From CAZLCK01 sp964558235 (GTDB lineage: Bacteria; Actinomycetota; Coriobacteriia; Coriobacteriales; CADBOM01): DNA of 23,870 bases. Positions 1 to 6,142 of the stretch are shown here, piece by piece (within the stretch, counting starts at the first letter, position 1; each line of letters starts with the position of its first letter). Position numbers and translations under genes: made by a program. The stretch spans positions 1-23,870 of the forward strand of contig CAZLCK010000022.1 in assembly GCA_964558235.1 (NCBI GenBank), given 5' to 3'. The notes below the pieces were generated by a model that worked only from the letters and a program-made list of their open reading frames with translations, was not told the DNA's origin and made no database searches.

Positions 1-518
1 TTCTTTTTCATTACCGCCCACCTCATCATTCGCTTGATGAGCGAAAACGGCAGGACAGTAAGCCACTTTTTGAACTTTCGCTGGCTTTCGATCATCTTCA
101 TCAGATCCTGATACCCAGCTTCGCTCATGCTGCCGGACAGTGAGCAGGTGTTGGAGAGAACCAGCCCATCTACCACGTCCGGGTGGCGGGAGGCGATGAC
201 CTGAGCCACTACGCCGCCCAGGGACTGGCCTACCAGCCAGACCGTTTCATCCAGATAGCGGAGCAGTTCTGCCACGGCGTCGGCAAACTCGCCGTTGTCT
301 CTGAACTGGAGCTGATAGTCAAAGGTCAGCACCGAAAAATCCCCGGCAAACCGGTCAAAGTGCTTGTAGAACAGGTCGGACAGTCCAATGCCGCCCGTGA
401 GCAGAACCAGCGTAGCTTTTGCATTCGGATTTTGATAGTAGCGATAGGTAAAGGGTTTCCCGCCGCTGAGCGTGAAGGTGACGGTGGGATAAACCCGGCG
501 AAATTCTTCCAGCGTCAT
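1..518 (-). CDS. alpha/beta hydrolase, partial (C-terminus beyond the window)
   Basis: Reading the minus strand from ATG at 518 gives an open frame of about 172 residues that runs off base 1. The N-terminus begins MTLEEFRRVYPTVTFTLSG. A hydrophobic strand followed by TGGIGLSD fits the oxyanion-loop region, and GQSLGG about 100 residues in matches the GxSxG nucleophile elbow of alpha/beta hydrolases. The acid and histidine of the triad would lie in the missing part or are not certain. The start has a strong purine-rich ribosome site (AGGGGGGA) and lies 19 bases after the stop of the methyltransferase gene, so the two are probably co-transcribed. Base composition is GC-rich like its two upstream neighbours and unlike the rest of the window. 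The substrate cannot be told from the sequence. Confidence 0.8.
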   Translation of the reverse strand, partial: MTLEEFRRVYPTVTFTLSGGKPFTYRYYQNPNAKATLVLLTGGIGLSDLFYKHFDRFAGDFSVLTFDYQLQFRDNGEFADAVAELLRYLDETVWLVGQSLGGVVAQVIASRHPDVVDGLVLSNTCSLSGSMSEAGYQDLMKMIESQRKFKKWLTVLPFSLIKRMMRWAVMKK

Positions 519-537
519 GGAGTCCCCCCTTCCCCCT

Positions 538-1353
538 CTATTTGCGGCCCACCAGCATCCGGGAGTCGCCCAGCATCATCATGGCCGCCCGGCGGCGGGA
601 ACCAAATGCCTCCGTTGCTGTATCGATAAGCCGCACATCCTCATAGCCCATGTCCCGCAGCTTCTGGGCAAAGGCCTCCATATCCCCGTACATCTTGGGT
701 TTCATATCGTCGTTGAGGGCGAACACGCCGCCCTTCTTCAGCACCCGCAGGCTCTCCAGCAGCAAGGCCTGCTTATCCGAACCCATGATGTTGTGATAGA
801 CATAGTTGCTCACCACAGCGTCGAAGCTTTCGTCCGGGAAGTCCAGCTTTCTAGCATCCCCATGCTGAAACACGCACCGAAAGCCAACACCCTCACTGGC
901 AGCATTTTTCTCACACATTGCCTGGTTGTAGCCGAAGTCTGATCCCCAATAATCAATGCCCGTTACTTTTGCCTCAGGCCACATCAGAGCTGCCCGGATG
1001 CACAAAGGCCCGGAGCCACATCCCACTTCCAAAAGCTGTCCTTGCCCGTCAAAATTCAGATGGGAAAGAACGACTATGTGGGTTTTATCCATCATGCCGC
1101 CACCCCCAAATGCATACTGCTGTCGTATCCAAGCACACCACAAAAGCAGCGCCAGCAAAACCACCGCGACGATCACGAACACCACACCAAGCGCCGTGAT
1201 ATGAAATGTCATAAATGACAGCACAGCCAGCACTATGGACAGCGCCAAAAGGGCACCTACCACATAGAAAACGGGGTTTGACATCCAGCTTCCGTAATTT
1301 TCCCCATGGGTTCCAAGGCAGATCTCTTTTTGCCGGACTTGATTTTGTTTCAT
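538..1353 (-). CDS. membrane-anchored class I SAM-dependent methyltransferase
   Basis: The protein has 271 residues. Two adjacent hydrophobic helices (about residues 27-47 and 52-73) anchor it in the membrane, and a Rossmann methyltransferase domain follows. SAM-binding motif I is seen as LLEVGCGSG near residue 107, followed by an acidic strand end (VTGIDYW). A later HGDARKLDFPDESFDAVVSN segment matches motifs II/III of the Methyltransf_11/25 type. The C-terminal part (SRRRAAMMMLGDSRMLVGRK) is typical of small methyltransferases found in Clostridia. It lies between a membrane-protein gene and an alpha/beta hydrolase gene on the same strand, with short gaps. Substrate unknown. The family call is firm; the link to any pathway is not. 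Confidence 0.88.
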   Translation of the reverse strand: MKQNQVRQKEICLGTHGENYGSWMSNPVFYVVGALLALSIVLAVLSFMTFHITALGVVFVIVAVVLLALLLWCAWIRQQYAFGGGGMMDKTHIVVLSHLNFDGQGQLLEVGCGSGPLCIRAALMWPEAKVTGIDYWGSDFGYNQAMCEKNAASEGVGFRCVFQHGDARKLDFPDESFDAVVSNYVYHNIMGSDKQALLLESLRVLKKGGVFALNDDMKPKMYGDMEAFAQKLRDMGYEDVRLIDTATEAFGSRRRAAMMMLGDSRMLVGRK

Positions 1354-1372
1354 TTAAACCATCTCCTTATCA

Positions 1373-1885
1373 TCATATTGCTTGTAGCAACAGACACAAT
1401 CCCGCCTGGGCTGCCGCCATAAGCGGGCACAATAAAAGCGGCCATTGGAGCAGATGCTCCGGCAAAGCGTAGCTTTTCATCCAAGTTTTGAACTCATAGC
1501 CGGGATGCCCTTCAGTTCCTGGAATAACAAATCGATGTTTCGCTTTTTTCTGTATCAGCCAGACATCCAAAAAGAACAGATCGCAGAAGTTGATAATCAT
1601 CCACTGGATATATCCCGTCAGGGCCAAATGCCAGAATTCTGTTGTTCCGCCCTCCACGGTGCTGATAGCGCCATAAAGAAGGAGGGGCAGTAACTCCCCA
1701 AAGCAAATCCAAAGCCAGTAAAAACGGTTTTCATCCTTTGTCGGCGGACTCTTTGCCGCCTTGATGATGGCAGGCGGATAGCAGGGAAACATCAGCCGGG
1801 GTTTATACAGTGCTACCGCCGCAGCAAACAGGTTGAAATAGGCCGCCATAACGAGCCCGTCCAAGATGGTGCGCGTCCAGTCCAC
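1373..1885 (-). CDS. multi-pass integral membrane protein, unknown function
   Basis: I take the start at GTG 1885, which gives 170 residues beginning VDWTRTILDGLVMAAYFN. An AAAGGG ribosome site lies six bases upstream, and in-frame sequence before it looks like non-coding junction DNA read through. There are four to five hydrophobic segments, rich in Trp, Tyr and Phe, including WLWICFGELLPLLLYGAI and WMIINFCDLFFLDVWLI, and a hydrophobic C-terminal helix. I do not recognise a named family. It is the first gene of a GC-rich three-gene run with the methyltransferase and the alpha/beta hydrolase. A partly palindromic box and a TATAAT-like -10 lie just upstream (1918-1942). A longer frame reaches 2068, but its extra 61 residues are probably not translated. 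Confidence 0.7.
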   Translation of the reverse strand: MDWTRTILDGLVMAAYFNLFAAAVALYKPRLMFPCYPPAIIKAAKSPPTKDENRFYWLWICFGELLPLLLYGAISTVEGGTTEFWHLALTGYIQWMIINFCDLFFLDVWLIQKKAKHRFVIPGTEGHPGYEFKTWMKSYALPEHLLQWPLLLCPLMAAAQAGLCLLLQAI

Positions 1886-1917
1886 ATCCAGCCCTTTCAC
1901 TTGGGAGCAAATCAGAT

Positions 1918-1942
1918 AGTTAGTATAAGCTAACTTATTATA
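1918..1942 (-). promoter_or_regulatory. putative operator and -10 of the GC-rich three-gene run
   Basis: AGTTAG (1918-1923) and CTAACT (1930-1935) are perfect inverted halves around six bases. On the minus strand a TATAAT hexamer (1942-1937) abuts this palindrome, so a bound dimer would cover the transcription start. TTAG/CTAA half-sites recall DtxR/IdeR-like metalloregulator boxes, but the spacing is not the classical one. No regulator gene is in view, and a matching -35 is not clear, perhaps because the junction with neighbouring DNA falls here. Confidence 0.4.
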
Positions 1943-1959
1943 TACAGCTATCTTTTTTT

Positions 1960-2046
1960 GAGCACAAGAAGACCCGAACGCACGAAGGCAACTTCTTGAT
2001 AGCCTCCGATTTGCAAGTATCGGGTTATAGCTGGAATGACACTTGA
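1960..2046 (+). pseudogene. possible C-terminal remnant of a gene cut at the left junction
   Basis: In the plus frame from 1960 to the TGA at 2044-2046 the translation is EHKKTRTHEGNFLIASDLQ followed by VSGYSWNDT and a stop. Its composition looks like ordinary protein. The frame is open upstream only to about 1924, where it meets the promoter region of the GC-rich genes, and it has no start of its own. I do not recognise the family. It could also be chance. Confidence 0.25.
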
Positions 2047-2094
2047 CAAGTACCTGCAGCAATCGCACAAGAACAATAGGCAGTTGAGTGGGAA

Positions 2095-2160
2095 TAGTTG
2101 CAACTAACGAATTGATAAGAACTCGCTTGCACCTAATGTGTTAGTTGCGACTGACGAATT
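2095..2160. repeat. pair of 19-base direct repeats with a palindromic core
   Basis: TAGTTGCAACTAACGAATT (2095-2113) recurs as TAGTTGCGACTGACGAATT (2142-2160), with 17 of 19 bases identical and starts 47 bases apart. The first copy contains the perfect 12-base palindrome TAGTTGCAACTA. This could be a pair of binding sites or imperfect target duplications. Confidence 0.6.
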
Positions 2161-2175
2161 ATCTAAGAGGTGCGT

Positions 2176-2204
2176 AGATTTTCGCGACACTGTCGCAAAA
2201 ATCT
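2176..2204. repeat. 29-base near-perfect palindrome
   Basis: Arms of 14 bases (AGATTTTCGCGACA and TGTCGCAAAAATCT) surround a single C at 2190, with one mismatch. A single-base centre makes it a better dimer binding site or recombination site than a hairpin terminator. No gene starts close by on either strand, so its target is unknown. Confidence 0.6.
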
Positions 2205-2243
2205 CCGAATGGTGTGTCGAGTGATTGTTTGTGCCCATTGTAG

Positions 2244-2360
2244 GCGGGCAAGCTCGTCAGGGCCGCTCGCGGAGTCTGCCGGATGCCTGCATACCCTCAA
2301 CAGGATGCCGCCGACAACCTGATCAAGGAGTTTCAAGCCATAACGAAAGAGGATCGGTAA
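2244..2360 (+). pseudogene. possible C-terminal gene remnant
   Basis: Between TAG 2241 and TAA 2358 the plus frame reads 38 residues ending in AYPQQDAADNLIKEFQAITK plus EDR. That is an amphipathic, charged end of the kind seen at real protein termini. There is no upstream continuation and no clear start with a ribosome site. Family not recognised. Low confidence. Confidence 0.22.
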
Positions 2361-2591
2361 GACAAGTCTCCTGCTTTACTCAATGTCATAGCATCGATGA
2401 TAGAGATACTCTTATTGAACCCGTTGATGATATTTAACTTATAATTAAAAGTGTATTAATGCTCGCTTCTTGCAGTGCCTGAAATACAAATCAAACTCAG
2501 CAATTCTGCTAATAAGGATGAGAATAAATAATGGTTCAGGCACGTAAGAAAAGCTAAAGACTACCGCCAAAAAATTAGAGAGTGAGAACAA

Positions 2592-3026
2592 TTGACATCA
2601 AAAGAACACGCCTTGATTGCGGCAGCTGCAGCAGATAGTAAAAAAGCAACTGATATAGTCATTTTGCAAGTTGGAGAACTGATTTTAGTAACTGATTATT
2701 TTGTAATAGCAACAGGTCAAAATGATAGACAGGTTTCAGCGATTGCAGACGAAATTGAAGAGAAACTGCTAGAGAAAGCTGGGATAAAGCCATTTGGTCG
2801 CGAGGGCGAAGATGATGCGCAGTGGATCTTGCTAGATTTTGGTGACATTGTTGTACATGTTTTTCAACCTGAAACTCGCGAACTTTATCGCATTGAGAGC
2901 TTGTGGAACGATGCTCCATTTGTTGATGTTAAGGAAGCGGGAATTGAAGACCCCGAATACAGCGAGCGCATTGCTAAAGTTCTATCGCAATATAATGCAA
3001 GAGTTGCTGAGCTGGATAACAAATAG
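2592..3026 (+). CDS. rsfS: ribosomal silencing factor RsfS (Iojap/DUF143)
   Basis: The protein has 144 residues from a TTG start preceded by a GA-rich stretch (GAGAGTGAG). RsfS binds ribosomal protein L14 on the 50S subunit and blocks subunit joining when nutrients are scarce. The family's hallmark segments are visible: TDYFVIATGQNDRQVSAIAD, then a GWI/GREG-type turn (FGREGEDDAQWILLDFGDIV), then VHVFQPETRELYRIESLW. The C-terminus is about 25 residues longer than the core. In most Gram-positive bacteria this gene follows nadD and yqeK directly. Here yqeK ends at 11282 on the other strand, so the usual order is broken. The methyltransferase gene ogt follows 80 bases downstream on the same strand. 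Confidence 0.95.
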   Translation: MTSKEHALIAAAAADSKKATDIVILQVGELILVTDYFVIATGQNDRQVSAIADEIEEKLLEKAGIKPFGREGEDDAQWILLDFGDIVVHVFQPETRELYRIESLWNDAPFVDVKEAGIEDPEYSERIAKVLSQYNARVAELDNK

Positions 3027-3106
3027 ACAAGCAAACAACAAAGCCACCCAAAAACGTAAATTCAGCTACCCAAACAACGCAAATCCAGCTGGCCAAAGAT
3101 AAAACG

Positions 3107-3649
3107 ATGCTCTACACAACGACATATTCACATGAATCGCTAGGAAAAATAACCATTGCATGTAGTGATGAAGGAATTGTTGGGCTATGGCTAGATGGGC
3201 AGAGATATTTTAAATATGGAATAGATGAAGCACTTGAAACTAATCCCACACATCCACTTCTACAAAGGACAACGAAGTGGCTAGATGACTATTTTTCAAA
3301 TAAAAAGCCTGATGCATCTGAATTGCCCTTGGAGCCACGAGGTTCAAGATTTGCTAAAGATGTTTGGGGAGAGCTGGTAAAAATTGGATATGGAGAGCTA
3401 TCTACATATGGAAATATTGCCAAAAAAGTCGCTACCAAAAACAATAAAAGCACCTGGAGCGCCAGAGCTACCGGAGGTGCTGTTGGACATAATCCCATTT
3501 CGATTATTGTCCCATGCCATAGGGTAATAGGAGCAAATGGAAATCTCACCGGATATGGTGGCGGAATAAAACGAAAGATTTGGTTGCTCGAGCATGAGGG
3601 TGTCGATGTATCTAAACTGATTGTGCCAACCAAGGGCACAGCAATCTAA
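3107..3649 (+). CDS. ogt: methylated-DNA--[protein]-cysteine S-methyltransferase
   Basis: This 180-residue protein is a suicide repair enzyme that takes the methyl group from O6-methylguanine (and O4-methylthymine) onto a cysteine. The active-site motif PCHRVIG is present, with the acceptor Cys at residue 137. The preceding helix-turn-helix DNA-binding region (YGELSTYGNIA, then ARATGGAVGHNPISIIV) and the following GNLTGYGGGIKRKIWLLEHEG are canonical. The N-terminal ribonuclease H-like domain (residues 1-75) is present, so the length is normal. It may be named ogt or adaB; there is no Ada regulatory domain. The ribosome site is weak. Downstream lies a short array of repeats and then the convergent tetR gene. 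Confidence 0.95.
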   Translation: MLYTTTYSHESLGKITIACSDEGIVGLWLDGQRYFKYGIDEALETNPTHPLLQRTTKWLDDYFSNKKPDASELPLEPRGSRFAKDVWGELVKIGYGELSTYGNIAKKVATKNNKSTWSARATGGAVGHNPISIIVPCHRVIGANGNLTGYGGGIKRKIWLLEHEGVDVSKLIVPTKGTAI

Positions 3650-3798
3650 AAAACATCGAACCGAAAATCCCCCGGATTTAATTGTGAAGATGTAGAGTGC
3701 GCCTTGTTCTCGTAGTAGGCCACAGTCAGCGAACCGAAAATCCCCTGGGCATCAGCCGTAGGGAGCCTCAAAACAATAACATCAGGACAGCAATCTAA
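3638..3798. repeat. nested direct repeats between ogt and tetR (A-B-B-A)
   Basis: ACAGCAATCTAA occurs at 3638-3649, overlapping the ogt stop, and again at 3787-3798, next to the tetR stop. Between them CGAACCGAAAATCCCC occurs at 3657-3672 and 3730-3745. All copies are in the same orientation. The 151-base interval between ogt and tetR is otherwise featureless. A weak stem, AAATCC/GGATTT around 3667-3680, may end ogt transcription. Confidence 0.65.
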
Positions 3799-3800
3799 CC

Positions 3801-4421
3801 TCAAGACAATAGCCTTTTTATTGTTGGAAAAGACAGGCCAGCTACCCCTTCATTAGCACCTTGCAACCCAGCTATCTCCATAGCCTCTTTTTGTTTGTCA
3901 GTTATAAAAACATAGGGATAGATTCCATACATATATGGCAGCAAGGCAAAGATAAATTCTTGAATACGTGCGCTGTCCCACGTACTTTTATGCTTTTTTA
4001 CTACTGCACGCAACGCTTCTATCGATTCACCAAAGGTCTTCTTGAACTCCACCAAAGCCTCTATGCGACTATTCTCTTCCATATCATAGAGATTGACCGT
4101 CATGAGTTTTAACATATCGCCGCGTTTCTCCAAAGACTGCGCCAACAACATCGCAAGCTTGTCATCATCAAGCGTCTCTTTCAAAGAAGCAATCTCTTTG
4201 AGCTCCGACGTCCAACACTCATACTCTCTCTGAAAAAGAGCAAGAAATATCTCATCCTTGCACTGAAAATAGTTATAGATATTCGCACGCCCAAATGAGA
4301 CCTTATCTGCAATCTGCGCCATTGTTATCTCGCGATAACTAAATTCGCTATAAAGCTCGCAGCAAGCGTCTAAAATCTCATTTCTTTTTGCTAGTGCCTC
4401 TTCTTTGGAGATGCGCGGCAT
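3801..4421 (-). CDS. TetR/AcrR family transcriptional regulator
   Basis: The protein has 206 residues, the usual TetR length. The N-terminal DNA-binding domain is clear: ITMAQIADKVSFGRANIYNY, followed by FQCKDEIFLALF, is the helix-turn-helix plus helix 4. The C-terminal part is helical and less conserved, as expected for the ligand-binding domain. It resembles the TetR subgroup annotated with a C-terminal domain for YsiA/QacR-like proteins. The ATG has an AAGGAG ribosome site. It is the last gene of a minus-strand operon behind an aldo/keto reductase and a flavodoxin. The operon promoter has two identical-type palindromes, so it most likely represses its own operon. The inducer is unknown; an oxidised or electrophilic compound would fit the partners (inference). 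Confidence 0.93.
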   Translation of the reverse strand: MPRISKEEALAKRNEILDACCELYSEFSYREITMAQIADKVSFGRANIYNYFQCKDEIFLALFQREYECWTSELKEIASLKETLDDDKLAMLLAQSLEKRGDMLKLMTVNLYDMEENSRIEALVEFKKTFGESIEALRAVVKKHKSTWDSARIQEFIFALLPYMYGIYPYVFITDKQKEAMEIAGLQGANEGVAGLSFPTIKRLLS

Positions 4422-4441
4422 TTAAATTAACTCCTTAAAAG

Positions 4442-4921
4442 TTAAAGTCCAAGATCATTAATCCATGCCTTAAGACCTTCAACATTGTTGCGACTATTGC
4501 AAACCCTGCCCTCTAGCACGGTTGAACCCGCAGCACACTCTTGCATTCTTTTAGGAGCTCCTCCAAGACCACTTCCTCCACTTGTTGCAAATGGAATAAT
4601 TGTCTTGCCAGAAAAATTATAGGACTCCAAGAATGTATCTATTATCCTCGGTTCCACATACCACCAAACTGGGAAACCAACAAAAATTGTATCGTAGCTC
4701 TCCAAATTAGAAAGAGTATCCGCGATCTCAGGACGGCAAGACTCATCATCCATCTCCAGAGAGGTTCTGCTTGTTCTATCCATATAATCCAAATCTTGCG
4801 AAGTATAAGGAGTAGCTGGAACGATCTCGAATATATCAGCATTTGCTGCCGCAGCAAGATTTTGTGCAACTCTAGCTGTAGTACCTGTCGCAGAAAAGTA
4901 TGCAACTAATATTTTTGACAT
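4442..4921 (-). CDS. flavodoxin (flavodoxin_4 type)
   Basis: I choose ATG 4921 (159 residues, MSKILVAYFSATGTTARVAQ) because a GAGGG ribosome site sits seven bases before it. The longer frame to 4957 would put that site inside the gene. The FMN phosphate loop is FSATGTTARV (residues 9-18). The segment GFPVWWYVEPRIIDTFLESY and the later PFATSGGSGLGGAPKRM are the flavin-facing loops typical of the stand-alone flavodoxins that travel with aldo/keto reductases in Gram-positive gut and oral bacteria. It carries electrons, or acts as an FMN-dependent reductase, in the cytosol. It sits between the aldo/keto reductase gene and tetR, 20 bases from tetR. Confidence 0.9.
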   Translation of the reverse strand: MSKILVAYFSATGTTARVAQNLAAAANADIFEIVPATPYTSQDLDYMDRTSRTSLEMDDESCRPEIADTLSNLESYDTIFVGFPVWWYVEPRIIDTFLESYNFSGKTIIPFATSGGSGLGGAPKRMQECAAGSTVLEGRVCNSRNNVEGLKAWINDLGL

Positions 4922-4995
4922 TGACATTCCCTCAATCTTAAGTACAAAAACTAGCAAGATTTCTACATCTTTAAGTTCAAAAGCTTATACAGCAC

Positions 4996-5871
4996 CTACA
5001 TCTTTCCACCAAATACTGGGAAGAACGAATCCTTACCATAATCAGGAAGCTTTGCTGTACTATTTAAAATTTCCATATCAGCAGCTGAGATTTCAAAATC
5101 TACTGAAGCATTTTCTCTCATACGATCTGGATTTACAGTCTTTGGAAGAGCGACCATTCCCAGTTGAATAACATAGCGAATACAAAGCTGTGCAACCGTT
5201 ACACCGTATGTTTGAGCCATCTCTTTAATGCCCTCTATACGATCTGCTTCACCGTGAGCGATTGGCGAATAGGCCTCAATAACAATGTCATTACCATTGC
5301 AAAATTCCACCAAATCAAAAGGAACATTACCGACATGAGCCAAGATCTGATCCACTGCAGGAACGACGCTGCAGTGCTCGATAATATTCTTTAAATCATC
5401 AATCATAAAGTTCGAAACACCAATAGCACGAAGCTTTCCGGCCTTGCATGCATCCTCTAATGCCCGATAAGCCTCGATATTGCCCTCAAAATGACGATCA
5501 TCGCTTTGATTGACCTCTTTCCAAGGCTGTGGTGAGTGGATGATCATCATGTCCAGATAATCCATTTTCATATCTTGTAGAGTTTGATCTATGCTCGCCT
5601 TGGCTGCGTCGTAGGTCTTATTTTCTGCAGCAACTTTAGAAACTACAAATAGATCCTCGCGATTTACACCACTTATGCGAACACCCTCACCAACTCCGCG
5701 CTCGTTTGCATAAGCCTGAGCAGTATCAACATGGAGATATCCAATTTCAATTGCTTGCTTAACGATTTGAGCTACTTGACTGTCATCGATAAGCCATGTA
5801 CCAAGAGCCAATTTTGGAATCTCAACTCCATTGTTTAGCTTATAGGTCTCATTCAAAATCACCTTAATCAC
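4996..5871 (-). CDS. aldo/keto reductase (NADPH-dependent)
   Basis: The protein is up to 291 residues, a single TIM-barrel domain of the usual length. The catalytic tetrad is visible: Asp49 and Tyr54 in VDTAQAYANERGVGEG, Lys79 in LFVVSKVAAE, and His112 in MMIIHSPQPW. The NADPH-binding end is LPKTVNPDRMRENASV. It reduces small aldehydes or ketones; the true substrate is unknown. The start is uncertain. GTG 5871 has its GGG directly adjacent. GTG 5862 is spaced well from AAAGGG, and TTG 5856 would give the more typical MNETYKLNNGVEIPKL. It is the first gene of the operon with flavodoxin and tetR, and its promoter carries the paired palindromes. Confidence 0.94.
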   Translation of the reverse strand: MIKVILNETYKLNNGVEIPKLALGTWLIDDSQVAQIVKQAIEIGYLHVDTAQAYANERGVGEGVRISGVNREDLFVVSKVAAENKTYDAAKASIDQTLQDMKMDYLDMMIIHSPQPWKEVNQSDDRHFEGNIEAYRALEDACKAGKLRAIGVSNFMIDDLKNIIEHCSVVPAVDQILAHVGNVPFDLVEFCNGNDIVIEAYSPIAHGEADRIEGIKEMAQTYGVTVAQLCIRYVIQLGMVALPKTVNPDRMRENASVDFEISAADMEILNSTAKLPDYGKDSFFPVFGGKM

Positions 5872-5911
5872 CCTTTCATCAAAACTTTGGGATAGATCAC
5901 AAGATAGCTAA

Positions 5912-5971
5912 CTGACAATGTGTCAGCTTTAATACTGCTTTGTATGATACTATTCACTGACACGATGTCAA
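5912..5971 (-). promoter_or_regulatory. promoter of the reductase-flavodoxin-tetR operon with two TetR-type operators
   Basis: On the minus strand TTGACA (5971-5966) and TATCAT (5949-5944) are separated by 16 bases. Two palindromes share the same design, TGACA-N3-TGTCA. One is CTGACAATGTGTCAG (5912-5926), just downstream of the predicted start point. The other is TGACACGATGTCA (5958-5970), overlapping the -35 and spacer. Their centres are 45 bases apart. Their position points to repression by the TetR protein encoded in the same operon. Confidence 0.8.
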
Positions 5972-6050
5972 TATATTTTTGTTCGACAAAATGCCGCTAA
6001 ACTTTTTTTAAAAATCTATCGCCATGTTCGCTCGATATTACCTATATCGT

Positions 6051-6127
6051 TTTTATCGCGATAATTTTGATAAGATTTTGGCCATGTTAGCTTAAATACC
6101 TGATAACAAAAAATAGTTAGACTATTT
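6051..6127 (+). promoter_or_regulatory. promoter region of the CDF exporter, with palindromes
   Basis: TATCGCGATA (6054-6063) is a perfect palindrome upstream of a TAAGAT -10-like hexamer (6071-6076). The block 6051-6076 recurs upstream of tyrS with a single extra base. Closer to the gene, AAATAG (6111-6116) and CTATTT (6122-6127) form an inverted pair just before the AGAGG ribosome site. A further pair, CGATAT/ATATCG, lies around 6033-6049. Which regulator binds is unknown. Confidence 0.5.
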
Positions 6128-6142
6128 GCAAAAGAGGCTGAA

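Larger units (their letters stand above)
2047..2591. other. gene-poor junction region
   Basis: No convincing complete gene lies in this 545-base stretch. It holds two 19-base near-identical direct repeats (2095-2113 and 2142-2160), a long palindrome (2176-2204), a short plus-strand frame that resembles a gene end (2244-2360), and a distant inverted pair GTGCCTGAA (2475-2483) / TTCAGGCAC (2535-2543) upstream of rsfS. The bases around 2230-2350 are GC-richer than those around 2400-2590. It reads as a scar between transferred DNA and the host backbone. Confidence 0.5.

Noticed and set aside
1886..2068. N-terminal extension of the membrane protein to 2068
   Set aside because: It runs through the predicted promoter box and junction DNA, has different composition, and GTG 1885 has a well-placed ribosome site.
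2225..2437. A 70-residue plus-strand frame
   Set aside because: It overlaps in another frame a segment that looks more like a protein end, has no ribosome site, and has an unconvincing composition.
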